A stretch of 64,000 nt of DNA from AC-56 sp963702195 (lineage in GTDB: Bacteria > Actinomycetota > Thermoleophilia > Solirubrobacterales > 70-9), in NCBI GenBank assembly GCA_963702195.1, contig OY969725.1:1736001-1800000 (forward strand), read 5' to 3'. Of the stretch, positions 15,591-24,462 are shown in pieces (position 1 is the first letter of the stretch; each line of letters starts with the position of its first letter). The notes below the pieces were generated by a model. The model had not been told where the DNA came from. It made no database searches and saw only the letters and a list, made by a program, of their open reading frames with translations. A program made the translations under genes and the position numbers.

Positions 15591-16256
15591 ATGTCCAGTC
15601 GAATAGCTCTAGTCGAGGATGACCACACACTGCGCGACCAACTCCGGCGCGGACTCGAGCGCGATGGCTTTTCGGTCACCGCCGTTGCGACCGGGGCCGA
15701 GCTGCTCGAGCACGTCTCGGAGGGCTCGCCGGACGTCGTTGCGATCGACATCGGCCTTCCCGATGCGGACGGGCGCGATCTCTGCCAAACGTTGCGGGCG
15801 GGCGGAGTCGACGCGCCGGTGCTCTTCTTGACCGCCCGCTCCGCCCTCTCGGACCGCCTTTCGGGCTTTCACATGGGCGGCGACGACTACCTGGTCAAGC
15901 CGTTTGCCTTCGATGAGCTCGTCGTGAGGCTGCGGGCGCTGCTGCGGCGATCGCCGAACGGCGACGGCGCGATCGGCGCGGGCGACATCCGACTCGACCC
16001 CGCGACCCACACGCTGCGCACCGCCGGCGGAGAGCTCGAGTTGACGCCGACCGAGTTCCGCATCCTCGCGGCCCTCGCGGCCCGGAGCGGCGAGGTGGTG
16101 CGCAGGGCGGATCTGAGGCTCGCCGCGTGGCCGGCGGGGGCCGTCGTCCACGACAACACCCTGGACTCCTACATCGCGCGCCTTCGCCGCAAGCTGGGAA
16201 CGGTCGACGGCACGTCGATCGTCACCGTCCACGGGGTCGGCTACCGCCTCCAGTGA
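15591..16256 (+). CDS. OmpR-family response regulator (pair 1)
   Basis: 221 residues. The receiver domain has the acidic pocket ALVEDDH, phospho-acceptor Asp53 (VAIDIGLPDADG), T in FLTARS, and K in DDYLVKPF. The C-terminal winged helix (about 130-221) has LELTPTEFRILAALAARSGE and the recognition-helix region DNTLDSYIARLRRKLG, ending VHGVGYRL. It overlaps the kinase gene by 4 nt (GTGA). It is a close paralogue of the regulator at 24463, sharing IDIGLPDADGRD and HDNTLD.Y(I/V)ARLRRKL, so the two systems derive from a duplication. The likely target is the TTCAGG-type direct repeats in this block. Confidence 0.95.
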   Translation: MSSRIALVEDDHTLRDQLRRGLERDGFSVTAVATGAELLEHVSEGSPDVVAIDIGLPDADGRDLCQTLRAGGVDAPVLFLTARSALSDRLSGFHMGGDDYLVKPFAFDELVVRLRALLRRSPNGDGAIGAGDIRLDPATHTLRTAGGELELTPTEFRILAALAARSGEVVRRADLRLAAWPAGAVVHDNTLDSYIARLRRKLGTVDGTSIVTVHGVGYRLQ

Positions 16257-17593
16257 GACTCGGGCTACGCCGCCGCATCGTCCTCGTTGCGGTCGGTTCA
16301 TTCGCAGTGGGCCTCGCGCTCCTGCTCATCGCCTTCAACGTCGTCCTCGCGCGCCGCCTCTCGAGCGAGGCGGAGAGCGTCCTAGCCTCGCGCGTCGCCG
16401 CGCTTCGGTCGAACCTGCACGTCGTCAACGGGCGCGTCCGCGTCCGCGAGGCTCCTGGGGATGCCGCACTGGACTGGGCATCGTGGGTCTTCCAGGACGG
16501 ACACCTCGTCCAGCCCGGCAAGCTGCCCAGATCCCTGCGCCCCGTAACCCAGCAGCTCGTGGCCCGGGGAATACGAGCCGAGGCCAACATCGGCGACACG
16601 CGCGTCCTAGTACAGCCGGGATCGGCGGGTCACGGGAGCTCCGCCACGGTCGTGGCCGCGATCTCGCTCGGCCCGTACGAGAACACCCAGCGGGTGGCTC
16701 TGGTCGGCTCGGCGGCGGTGGGCGTCATCTTGCTCGCACTGGTGGGGCTGATCACCAGTCGCAGCGTGGCCGGGGCGCTTCGCCCGGTCCGGCGAATGAG
16801 TGAGCAGGCCACGGCCTGGAGCCAGCACGATCTACATCGCCGCTTCGACCTCGGCCCTCCCCACGACGAGCTGACGACCCTGGCGGCGAGACTCGATGGG
16901 CTCCTGGAGCGCATCGACACGAGCTTTCAGCACGAGAAGCGCTTCTCGGCGGAGGTCGCGCACGAGCTCCGGACGCCGCTCGCCCGCCAGCGAGCCGAGA
17001 TCGAGCTCGCGCTTCGCGGGGATGCCGACGAGAGCGAGCTCCGCACCGCGCTCCCGATGCTGCTCCGCGAGATAGACCGGATGACGGTGATCATCGATAC
17101 GCTCGTCGCCGCCGCCCAGGCAGAGCTGATCCCCGACCAGGGCACTGCCAGCGCCTCGCAGATCGTCTCCCGTGCCAGCGACGCCCTGGCCGGCTCGGCG
17201 GGCCAGGCCGGCGTCGTGCTCCACGGGCCTCGCCAGACCCTCCCCGTGCAGGTGGGCGTCGAGCTCAACTACGCGGTCCAGACGCTCCTTCCCGTGGTCG
17301 ATAACGCGGTGCGCCATGCACGCACCCGCGTCGGCATCGCCTGGGCGCAGCGCGACGGCGAGGCCGTATTCACGATCACCGACGACGGGCCCGGGGTCAG
17401 CGCGGAGGAGCGCGAAACCGTGTTCGAGCCAGGCGTCCGCGGCACGGGAGCCACAGCCTCGCGCGGCGCCGGGCTCGGCCTTCCCCTGGCGCGCCGCCTG
17501 GCCAGGGCCGTCGGGGGCGAAGTCGTCGCGCCATCGAGCTCGACCGGCGGGCACTTCGAGGTCATCCTGCCGCGAACGCGCGACGCGAGCTAG
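16253..17593 (+). CDS. Sensor histidine kinase (pair 1)
   Basis: 446 residues from GTG 16253, which overlaps the regulator stop. Helix 1 is IVLVAVGSFAVGLALLLI; an extracytoplasmic sensor of about 105 residues follows; helix 2 is VALVGSAAVGVILLALVGLI; then HAMP with RPVRRMSEQATAW. The H-box is FSAEVAHELRTPLARQRAEI (His about 237). The ATPase domain has the N-box VVDNAVRHAR, G1 DDGPGVS and G2 GAGLGLPLARR. All motifs required for activity are present. The partner is the regulator just upstream. The small sensor domain gives no ligand clue; the surrounding genes suggest envelope stress. Confidence 0.95.
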   Translation: MRLGLRRRIVLVAVGSFAVGLALLLIAFNVVLARRLSSEAESVLASRVAALRSNLHVVNGRVRVREAPGDAALDWASWVFQDGHLVQPGKLPRSLRPVTQQLVARGIRAEANIGDTRVLVQPGSAGHGSSATVVAAISLGPYENTQRVALVGSAAVGVILLALVGLITSRSVAGALRPVRRMSEQATAWSQHDLHRRFDLGPPHDELTTLAARLDGLLERIDTSFQHEKRFSAEVAHELRTPLARQRAEIELALRGDADESELRTALPMLLREIDRMTVIIDTLVAAAQAELIPDQGTASASQIVSRASDALAGSAGQAGVVLHGPRQTLPVQVGVELNYAVQTLLPVVDNAVRHARTRVGIAWAQRDGEAVFTITDDGPGVSAEERETVFEPGVRGTGATASRGAGLGLPLARRLARAVGGEVVAPSSSTGGHFEVILPRTRDAS

Positions 17594-17598
17594 CCGCT

Positions 17599-17615
17599 TT
17601 CAGGCGCCGTTCATC
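17599..17615 (+). promoter_or_regulatory. Direct-repeat operator, copy 2 (TTCAGG-N5-TTCATC)
   Basis: Half-sites start at 17599 and 17610, 11 bp apart. CAGCAT at 17625-17630 sits 13 to 8 nt before GTG 17638, a good -10 for a leaderless transcript, and the second half-site ends 22 nt before the start. The second half is degenerate (TTCATC). Confidence 0.45.
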
Positions 17616-17637
17616 TTCGGCGACCAGCATCGGGCCC

Positions 17638-18813
17638 GTGCCCTTGGAGGCTGGCGCGAGCCGCTCACGACGGCGGGTTCGATTGCGACGGCTCGCCGCG
17701 ATCGCCATGCTCCCAGCACTGGCCGCTGCAGGCTTCGGCGTGGCTCAGGTCGCCGGTACCGATGGCGGCTCCCAGCCCGCGGCCGACCCGCCCGCCACGG
17801 CGCCTGCTGCGGCCCAGCCAGCGCCTCGGCCCACTCCTCAGGCGCCGGCGCATCCGCAGACCCGCCCGGGCTCCAACCCAAGCGTCCTTCCAGGCAACGT
17901 GCTGGTCGCCGACAAGGCGAACAACCGCCTCCTGGAGATCGATCCGTACGGCCGCGTCGTCTGGCGCTTCCCCAGGCCTGGAGACCTGGCTCCGGGCCAG
18001 ACCTTCCACGTCCCCGACGACGCCTTCTACTCGCCGAGCGGCCGCTCGATCGTCGCCACGCAGGAGGACGACTTCGCGATCAGCGCGATCGACGTCGCCA
18101 ACCACCGGATCTCCTACCGCTACGGCGTCCCCGGCGTTTCGGGCTCGAGCGCGGACCACCTCTACAACCCCGACGACGCGCTGATGCTCCCGGGCGGGCA
18201 GATTCTCACCGCGGACATCAAGAACTGCAGGCTGCTGGTGCTCCAGCCTCCCTCCCACTCGCCGGTCAGGCAGATCGGCTCCGCGGCCGGCTGCATCCAC
18301 AACCCTCCGCAGGAGTTCGGCTCCCCGAACGGCGCCTTTCCCGCATCGAACGGGGACACGATCGTCACCGAGATCACTGGCGAGTGGGTCGACGTGCTCT
18401 CACCGTCGGGCCAAGTGCTCCACGCGCTTCACGCGCCTGGCTTCACCTACCCCTCGGACACCAACCAGCTACGGCCCGGGGTGTTCCTGAGCGTCGACTA
18501 CACCTCACCCGGAGCGATCGAGACCTTCAACACCAAGGGTCATCTCCTGTGGAGGTTCGCCCCGAAGGGCGCGAACGCGCTCGATCATCCGTCGCTCGCG
18601 ATCCCGCTGCCGAACGGCGACATCCTCGCCAACGACGACTACAACGACCGCGTCATCGTCGTCGACCCCAAGACCAACCAGATCGTCTGGCAGTACGGGC
18701 ACACCGGGCAGCCCGGCAGCAAGCACGGCTTTCTCAACATCCCGGATGGCGTGGACCTCGCGCCGCCCAACTCGCTGATCGATGGATTTCCCGGGGCAAA
18801 GGCGCCGAGGTAG
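17638..18813 (+). CDS. Secreted beta-propeller protein
   Basis: 391 residues from GTG 17638. An N-terminal membrane/signal segment (RLAAIAMLPALAAAGFGVAQ) is followed by a Pro/Ala-rich linker (about 45-85) and then repeated propeller blades: NVLVADKANNRLLEIDPYGR, IVATQEDDFAISAIDVANHR, IVTEITGEWVDVLSPSG and ILANDDYNDRVIVVDPKTNQ. Blades of 'G..lvad..nnri..id..G.vvW' type are shared with NHL and arylsulfotransferase-like propellers. No enzymatic residues can be assigned. The start region carries the direct-repeat operator, and a putative M14 peptidase gene overlaps its 3' end by 32 nt, so both form one unit and may be co-regulated by the neighbouring two-component system. Confidence 0.8.
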   Translation: MPLEAGASRSRRRVRLRRLAAIAMLPALAAAGFGVAQVAGTDGGSQPAADPPATAPAAAQPAPRPTPQAPAHPQTRPGSNPSVLPGNVLVADKANNRLLEIDPYGRVVWRFPRPGDLAPGQTFHVPDDAFYSPSGRSIVATQEDDFAISAIDVANHRISYRYGVPGVSGSSADHLYNPDDALMLPGGQILTADIKNCRLLVLQPPSHSPVRQIGSAAGCIHNPPQEFGSPNGAFPASNGDTIVTEITGEWVDVLSPSGQVLHALHAPGFTYPSDTNQLRPGVFLSVDYTSPGAIETFNTKGHLLWRFAPKGANALDHPSLAIPLPNGDILANDDYNDRVIVVDPKTNQIVWQYGHTGQPGSKHGFLNIPDGVDLAPPNSLIDGFPGAKAPR

Positions 18814-19591
18814 GGGCATTGGAAGGATCGGCCTGGCCGCCGCGGCTTGCGCGGCCGTCGCTGGCTGCGGCGGTACTCATTCCCCCGGACCGCCATCCCA
18901 CCAACTGGCCGCGGAAGCGAATAACCGGCCGAGGGCCGCGCAGGATCGGCTCTCGCGGAGGCGCATCTACCTCGGCCGATCGGTTGACGGGCGTTCCCTC
19001 TACGCGGTCAAGGTCGGCGACCTCGACAACCCCCGAAGCGTTCTGGTCGTCGGCGACATCCACGGTAACGAAAGCGCTGGGATCCCGGTGGCCCGGACGC
19101 TCGCGTCATCCCACCCGCGACCCGAGTCGCTGATCATCGTGATCAAGGACCTCAATCCCGACGGAGTCGCGGCCGGAACCCGGCAGAACGCCCCCGGCGT
19201 CGACCTCAACCGGAACTTCCCTTACCGCTGGCGGCCGCTCGGCTCTCCCGGGAGTCTTCAGTATTCGGGGCCGCATCCCCTCTCCGAGCCGGAGGCCCGC
19301 ATCGCGCACTCGCTCATCCTTCGGACTCGCCCCAGCGTCACCATCTGGTTTCACGAGCCGCTCGGGCTCGTCGACGAATCAGGCGGAAGCATCTCCATAG
19401 AGCGCCGCTTTTCCCAGCTCACTGGACTGCCATTGCGCCGGCTGACGCGTTATCGGGGAAGCGCAGCGGGCTGGCAGAACCACCGCCTGCCACAGACGAC
19501 GGCTTTCGTCGTCGAGCTGCCGGCCGGGCGGCTCTCTGCGGGCGGCGTGGCTCGATACGCCACCGCGGTCAGAACCCTCAGCCACTCCTGA
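18782..19591 (+). CDS. M14-family zinc carboxypeptidase/amidase lipoprotein
   Basis: 269 residues. A lipobox AVAGC (Cys about 29) anchors it outside the membrane. The zinc site is recognisable: GDIHGNESAG (H94, E97), later WFHEPLG for the third ligand; DLNRNFPYRW is the substrate-binding NR motif and FVVELPAG holds the catalytic Glu. This set is typical of the MpaA/gamma-D-Glu-Dap amidase branch of M14, so cell-wall peptide trimming is a reasonable role. It overlaps the upstream propeller gene by 32 nt. Slightly short for M14 (about 210 residues after the linker) but no key residue is missing. Confidence 0.85.
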   Translation: MDFPGQRRRGRGIGRIGLAAAACAAVAGCGGTHSPGPPSHQLAAEANNRPRAAQDRLSRRRIYLGRSVDGRSLYAVKVGDLDNPRSVLVVGDIHGNESAGIPVARTLASSHPRPESLIIVIKDLNPDGVAAGTRQNAPGVDLNRNFPYRWRPLGSPGSLQYSGPHPLSEPEARIAHSLILRTRPSVTIWFHEPLGLVDESGGSISIERRFSQLTGLPLRRLTRYRGSAAGWQNHRLPQTTAFVVELPAGRLSAGGVARYATAVRTLSHS

Positions 19592-19598
19592 GGCCGCA

Positions 19599-19615
19599 TT
19601 CAGGAGCGTTTCAGG
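19599..19615 (+). promoter_or_regulatory. Direct-repeat operator, copy 3 (TTCAGG-N5-TTCAGG)
   Basis: Two perfect TTCAGG half-sites start at 19599 and 19610. CAAGAT (19626-19631) is placed 13 to 8 nt before ATG 19639, exactly as in copy 2, and the second half-site ends 23 nt before the start. It heads the lipoprotein-ABC-FtsX-regulator-kinase operon. Confidence 0.6.
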
Positions 19616-19638
19616 GGCCCGGGCCCAAGATGGCCCGC

Positions 19639-20247
19639 ATGATCAAGAACTACCTCAGACGAACCCCATTTCTGCTCATCCCGATCGCGGCCGGTGTGTT
19701 GATCGCCGGGTGTGGATCCTCGAGCTCCTCCACCACCTCGGTCAGCTCCGGTGGCTCGAACACGTCTGCCTCGGAGGCCGCTAGCGCCGCGACCGGCGAC
19801 ATTCCCGACAACCAGCAGTTCCTGCGCTACACGAACTCCGCGGCCGGGTACTCGCTCGTCTATCCCCAGGGCTGGGCTCGCAAGGGGTCGGCCAACGACA
19901 TTACCTTCTCCGACAAGGACAACAGCGTCCAGGTCCAGATCAGCAAGGGCTCCGCGCCGACCGTCTCCTCGGTGTCCGCCGAGCTGAAGCGGGAGGCCGC
20001 CAAGGATTCGACGCTGCAGCCCGGCCAGCCGCAGCAGATGCAGCTGCCGAGCGGCCCGGCGATCCACGTCGTCTATCACGTCCAGGGGCCGCCGGATCCG
20101 GTGACCGGCAAGAAGCCGACGCTGATGGTCGACCGATACGTGCTCGGGAGCAAGGGCCGCCTCGCAACCGTCAACGAGTCGACCCCGGTAGGCGTCGACA
20201 ACGTGGACGCCTACCGAAAGATGATCGAAAGCTTCAGGTGGAGTTGA
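19639..20247 (+). CDS. Poly-Ser lipoprotein, PsbP/MOG1-like
   Basis: 202 residues from ATG 19639; ATG 19630 is also in frame but overlaps the predicted -10. The lipobox LIAGC is followed by a Ser/Thr-rich linker to about residue 55. The mature domain (about 60-202) opens FLRYTNSAAGYSLVYPQGWA and continues ITFSDKDNSVQVQISKG, the signature opening of small PsbP/LpqN-like lipoprotein domains in Actinobacteria. It overlaps the first ATPase gene by 10 nt, so it probably serves the ABC complex, perhaps as an external binding partner. That role is inferred from position. Confidence 0.78.
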   Translation: MIKNYLRRTPFLLIPIAAGVLIAGCGSSSSSTTSVSSGGSNTSASEAASAATGDIPDNQQFLRYTNSAAGYSLVYPQGWARKGSANDITFSDKDNSVQVQISKGSAPTVSSVSAELKREAAKDSTLQPGQPQQMQLPSGPAIHVVYHVQGPPDPVTGKKPTLMVDRYVLGSKGRLATVNESTPVGVDNVDAYRKMIESFRWS

Positions 20248-21017
20248 CCACCGGAGTCGACGGGGCTCGGGAGCCAGGCGGCAACCAGTTCCCGAGCCTC
20301 TACGTCGAACCCGAGAAGCCGGTCGAGGAGATCGACTGGCCGGCGCTCGAGTTCAACGACGTCTTCAAGATCTATGAGTCGGGCTCGGCCCGCACGGTCG
20401 CGCTCCGCGGCCTCGATCTCCGCGTCGAACGCGGCGAGCTCGTTGCGGTCATCGGCCCGTCTGGCAGCGGCAAGAGCACCCTGCTCGCCCTGGCCGCGGC
20501 GCTCGATCAGCCCTCCGCCGGCGACGTCACCGCGGGCGGTCGCTCCCTCGCCCATCTCGACGAGGCGGGTTTCGCCTGGCATCGCTCGCGCAGCGTCGCG
20601 ATCGTATTTCAGTCCGACAACCTGTGGCCGGAGCTGAGCGCGCGCGAGAACGTCGCCACGGCGTTGCGCCTGGCGGGGCGGCCTCATCCCGAGCGTACGG
20701 CCGGAGAGGCCCTGAGTTCCTTCGGTCTGGCCGAACGCATGCACCTCCGCCCTCGCTCACTGTCCGGCGGCGAGCAGCAGCGGGTGGCGATCGCCGCCGC
20801 CGCGGCGCGTCGGGCGCCCCTGGTGCTGGCCGACGAGCCGACCGGCGAGCTCGACTTAAAGAACGAGGGGATCGTTCTCAGGAGCCTCGCCGAGCTCCGC
20901 GACCAGTTCGAATCGACGATCGTCGTGGTCACGCACTCCGACCGGGTTGCCGCCGCCTGCGATCGGGTGGTCGAGCTTCGCGACGGCAAGGTCGCCAACG
21001 GGAAGGGAACCCCGTGA
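20238..21017 (+). CDS. ABC transporter ATPase, MacB/LolD type (first)
   Basis: 259 residues from GTG 20238. It has a ~35-residue N-terminal extension, then Walker A VIGPSGSGKSTLLAL, Q-loop VFQSDNLWPELS, signature SLSGGEQQRVAIAAA, Walker B PLVLADEPTGELD and H-loop VVVTHSDR. These are all residues for ATP hydrolysis, in the MacB/LolD/FtsE-like subfamily that partners with FtsX-type permeases. The next gene overlaps by 4 nt and encodes a second, non-identical ATPase, so the complex may be a heterodimer on the single long permease downstream. Confidence 0.95.
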   Translation: MELTTGVDGAREPGGNQFPSLYVEPEKPVEEIDWPALEFNDVFKIYESGSARTVALRGLDLRVERGELVAVIGPSGSGKSTLLALAAALDQPSAGDVTAGGRSLAHLDEAGFAWHRSRSVAIVFQSDNLWPELSARENVATALRLAGRPHPERTAGEALSSFGLAERMHLRPRSLSGGEQQRVAIAAAAARRAPLVLADEPTGELDLKNEGIVLRSLAELRDQFESTIVVVTHSDRVAAACDRVVELRDGKVANGKGTP

Positions 21018-21727
21018 CCGTCGCCACCCCGACGCGGACGACCCTCGCCGCCTGCGAAGGAGTCGAGGTCGTCTACGGCAGTGGCCCGGCGAGGGTGCTC
21101 GCTCTGTCGGCCGTCAATCTCTCCGTGGCGGCCGACGACCACGTGGCCCTGCTGGGCCGCTCCGGCTCCGGAAAGACCACGCTCCTCCATGTCCTCGGCG
21201 GGTTGATCGTCCCGGGCTCGGGCAGGGTTCTGTGGAAGGGCGAGCCCCTCTCCTCCCTCGATGCCGCCGCTCGCGGGGCGGCCAGGGCTGGCTCCATCGG
21301 CTACGTCTTCCAGGGCTCGAATCTGCTCCCGAATCTGTCGGTGTGGGAGAACCTCGCCTTTGCCGACCTGATCGCGCGCGATCGTGACGGCGAGTCGCGT
21401 CGCGGCCTCGGGCCGGACGCCCTGCTCCAGCTCGTCGGCCTCCCGCACAAGGCCGAAGCACTGCCTGCCGAGCTCTCCGGAGGCGAGGCGCAGCGGGTGG
21501 CGATCGCTCGTGCCCTGGTCCAGCAGCCCGAGCTGCTGCTCTGCGACGAACCGACCGGCCACTTGGACTCCGACACCGGGGAGCGCGTGCTCGACCTGAT
21601 CGAGGCTCTGCGCGACGAACTCGGGTTCGCGCTCGTGACCGCCACCCACGACGCCGACGTGGCGGCGCGGGCCAGGCGGACGATCGAGCTCGCCGATGGA
21701 CGCATCGTCGAGGAGACGGGCCAATGA
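21014..21727 (+). CDS. ABC transporter ATPase, MacB/LolD type (second)
   Basis: 237 residues from GTG 21014 (GTGA overlap with the first ATPase). Walker A LLGRSGSGKTTLLHVLG, Q-loop YVFQGSNLLPNLSVWENLAF, signature ELSGGEAQRVAIARALVQQP, Walker B LLLCDEPTGHLD and H-loop TATHDADVA are all intact. It is clearly a LolD/MacB-type ATPase. ATGA overlap with the permease gene follows. Two consecutive different ATPases feeding one permease gene is less common than a homodimeric pair. Confidence 0.95.
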   Translation: MTVATPTRTTLAACEGVEVVYGSGPARVLALSAVNLSVAADDHVALLGRSGSGKTTLLHVLGGLIVPGSGRVLWKGEPLSSLDAAARGAARAGSIGYVFQGSNLLPNLSVWENLAFADLIARDRDGESRRGLGPDALLQLVGLPHKAEALPAELSGGEAQRVAIARALVQQPELLLCDEPTGHLDSDTGERVLDLIEALRDELGFALVTATHDADVAARARRTIELADGRIVEETGQ

Positions 21728-24432
21728 CGGCAATGCACGCACGCCTCGCCCTGGCGGGCCTGGTCCGCGCTCCGGGTCGCACGGCCCTGCGAATCGTCGT
21801 CGTGGCTGCGGCGATCGCGTTGCTCGCGGCGATGCTGCTCTTCATCGGGAACTCGCTGCGGAGCGCCTCCTCGGCGGCAGTGCGTCAGGTGCCGCTCGAC
21901 TGGCAGGGCCCCGTCTCCTCTGCGCCCCAGGCCGAGCGTGTGGCTCGGGCGGTGGCCAGGCAGCCGGGCGTGGCCCAGGCCTCGGCGACGGCGACGGCGC
22001 CGTTTGCCTCCTCGGCCCATGCCGGGCCGGCCGGCCGCACCACCACCGCCAACGGCTCCATCCTCGCCGTCCCCGCGAACTACTCCCAGGGCATCCACAC
22101 CTTTCGCCTCCTTCACGGCTCGCTGAAGGCGGGCGGCGTGGTTCTCGACCAGCAGATGGCCGCCACCCTCCAGGCGCAGATCGGGGACACGGTCGAGCTG
22201 GTGGCGAAGCCGGGCTCAAGGCCACAGCCGTACAAGGTCACGGGCGTGGGCCTGATCACCGCCCCCGATCAGGTCTTCCAGCCGCTCAATCCATCGGTCG
22301 GGCCCGCCCCGGCCCAGCCGCCCGAGAACGCCGTGATCATGGGCTTCGGGACTTTTGCGCGAACGCTCGGCTCCCAGCTGCCACCCGTGACGACCTCGAG
22401 CGCCCTCGCCAACTCCCAGCCCGGTTCACAGAAGGGGGTGCAGTGGCAGGTGCAGGCGCAGCTGGACCGTGGCCCACTCGAGGCGGGCAGCCCATCCGCG
22501 GCATTTACACTCGCCGGCCAGACCCTGCTTCGCGTCGAGCGATCCGTCCCAGGCCGCGTGCAGTTCGTCGACAACCTCTCCGACTCGCTCAACACCGCCG
22601 CCCAGGACTCGCTCTACGCGCAGACCCTCTACATCATGCTCGCGGTCCCGGGCGCCCTGATCGCACTCGGGGTCGCCTATCTCGCCGCCCTCGGCGCGAG
22701 CGAGCGTGAGCGGCGCGATCTCGCCCTGCTTCGCGCGCGCGGCGCGAGGAGACGAGATCTGCTCACGCTCGCTCTCGTCGAGAGCGGCGTGGTGGGTATT
22801 GTCGCCGGGCTGATCGGGGCAGCCATCGGCCTCGCAGCTGTGCAGCTTCTGGTCTCGGGCGGCGCCCATCTGACCACGGGACGGACCGTCACCACCGTCG
22901 TCGCCAGCGTCCTGCTCGGCATCGCCGGCTCCGCAGCAGCCCGGCTCGCGGCGACCGCGTCGGTGCTCGGCCGCGAGGTGAGTGAGGGACGACGAAGCGC
23001 GATCAGGGACCGCAAGCCGTTTTGGCAGCGCTACTACCTCGACCTCCTCGCGCTCGCGCTGAGCGGCCTCATCTACTGGCTCACCGTGCGCACCGGCTTC
23101 TCGGCGGTCGTCAACCCCGATTCGAACCCAACCCTGTCGCTGTCGGTCTACATGTTCCTGGGACCGGCTCTGCTCTGGATCGGAGCGACCCTGCTTCTGG
23201 TCCGCCTCCGCGGTCGGCTCTTGTCGTGGCTTGCGGCACGGGCGTCTCGAACCAACCGCAACTCACAGCTCTCCTTCCTCCTAACGAGCGCGGGCCGGCG
23301 CGGCGCGGCTATCAACCGCGGCCTCGTCGTGACCGGCCTGTTGCTCGCCTTCGGCGTGAGCCTCGCGGTCTTCTCCGCCACCTACGACCAGCAGGCCCAG
23401 GTGGACGCGCAGCTCACCCTCGGCGCTGACATCACCGTCTCCGCCCCACCGGGCACCACCGCGAAGGCGAACCTGCCGGCGAAGGTCGCGTCGGTTCCGG
23501 GAGTGACGGCGACCACCGCCCTGGACCACGCGTACGCCTACGTCGGCCCGGACCTCCAGGACACCTATGGAATCGACCCGGGCGGCTTCCCCAGGGCGAC
23601 CACGCTTCGGGACTCCTACTTCATCGGCGGGAGCGCGTCACAGATGATGAGCCGTCTGCAGCAGACCCGCGACGGGATCATGGTCTCCAAGGAGACGATC
23701 ACCGACTACTCGCTCAGTCCCGGCGACCTCCTGAAGCTGCGCGTCCTCGACCAGCGCACCGGCAAGTTCCGCGTCGCCCACTTCCACGTCATCGGCACCG
23801 TTCAGGAGTTCCCCTCGGCCCCGCGCGACTCGTTCATGGTCACCAACGCCAGCTACCTCGAGCACGTGACTCACGCTCCGGGCCCGAATGAGGTCTTCGC
23901 GTCGACCAGCGGCAGCCCAAGCGCGGTTGCGACCCAGGTGGCAGCGGCCACCCGCAGCTACGGCACCACGGTCAAGAACCTCGACCAGCAGGCCGTGCAG
24001 ACCGTGAGCTCGATCACGACCGTCGACCTCACCGGGATCAGCCACATAGAAGAGGTTTTCGCGGTCGTGCTCGCCGCAGCGGCGATGGCGCTCTTCGTGG
24101 CGATCGCGATCGCCGAACGCCGCCACGAGCTGGCGACGATGGCCGCGATCGGCGCCCCGATGCGAAGGATCGGAGCCTTCGTTTGGAGCGAGGCTGGCCT
24201 CGTGCTCGGCGCCTCCCTCATCCTGGGTGCGGGGCTCGGCTGGCTGATGGCCCAGATGCTGGTCGCGATGCTCACCCACGTCTTCGACCCGCCGCCGGAT
24301 CAGCTGGCGATCCCCTGGGGCTTCCTGGCCGCGCTCGGCGGCGCCGCAGCCGCGGCGATGCTGATCGCCTCCCTGCTGGCGCGCCGCCTGCTCGGCCGCC
24401 TGCCGCTGGGCGAGATCCTTCGCGAACGCTGA
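21724..24432 (+). CDS. FtsX-like ABC permease, fused double-length
   Basis: 902 residues, about twice a single MacB-type permease core. Helix 1 (TALRIVVVAAAIALLAAMLL) precedes a ~240-residue external domain; a helix cluster at about 300-420 carries the FtsX motif ERERRDLALLRARGARRRDL; two more helices at about 440-510 and one at 540-560 lead to a second external domain; then the last helices (about 780-895) with RRHELATMAAIGAPMRRIGA, the second FtsX motif, ending LPLGEILRER. The two halves indicate an internally duplicated permease that may function without a second subunit. Such LolCDE/BceAB-like machines extract lipids or lipid-bound peptides rather than transport solutes. It is followed 30 nt later by the second two-component pair. 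Confidence 0.92.
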   Translation: MTAMHARLALAGLVRAPGRTALRIVVVAAAIALLAAMLLFIGNSLRSASSAAVRQVPLDWQGPVSSAPQAERVARAVARQPGVAQASATATAPFASSAHAGPAGRTTTANGSILAVPANYSQGIHTFRLLHGSLKAGGVVLDQQMAATLQAQIGDTVELVAKPGSRPQPYKVTGVGLITAPDQVFQPLNPSVGPAPAQPPENAVIMGFGTFARTLGSQLPPVTTSSALANSQPGSQKGVQWQVQAQLDRGPLEAGSPSAAFTLAGQTLLRVERSVPGRVQFVDNLSDSLNTAAQDSLYAQTLYIMLAVPGALIALGVAYLAALGASERERRDLALLRARGARRRDLLTLALVESGVVGIVAGLIGAAIGLAAVQLLVSGGAHLTTGRTVTTVVASVLLGIAGSAAARLAATASVLGREVSEGRRSAIRDRKPFWQRYYLDLLALALSGLIYWLTVRTGFSAVVNPDSNPTLSLSVYMFLGPALLWIGATLLLVRLRGRLLSWLAARASRTNRNSQLSFLLTSAGRRGAAINRGLVVTGLLLAFGVSLAVFSATYDQQAQVDAQLTLGADITVSAPPGTTAKANLPAKVASVPGVTATTALDHAYAYVGPDLQDTYGIDPGGFPRATTLRDSYFIGGSASQMMSRLQQTRDGIMVSKETITDYSLSPGDLLKLRVLDQRTGKFRVAHFHVIGTVQEFPSAPRDSFMVTNASYLEHVTHAPGPNEVFASTSGSPSAVATQVAAATRSYGTTVKNLDQQAVQTVSSITTVDLTGISHIEEVFAVVLAAAAMALFVAIAIAERRHELATMAAIGAPMRRIGAFVWSEAGLVLGASLILGAGLGWLMAQMLVAMLTHVFDPPPDQLAIPWGFLAALGGAAAAAMLIASLLARRLLGRLPLGEILRER

Positions 24433-24462
24433 GCAAGGCCCGCGCGGAGGCATACTGAGACG

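Noticed and set aside
17172..19133. Long 653-codon open frame on the + strand
   Set aside because: It runs out of frame through the kinase, propeller and M14 genes and is Arg/Pro/Ser-rich without domains; a GC-rich shadow frame.
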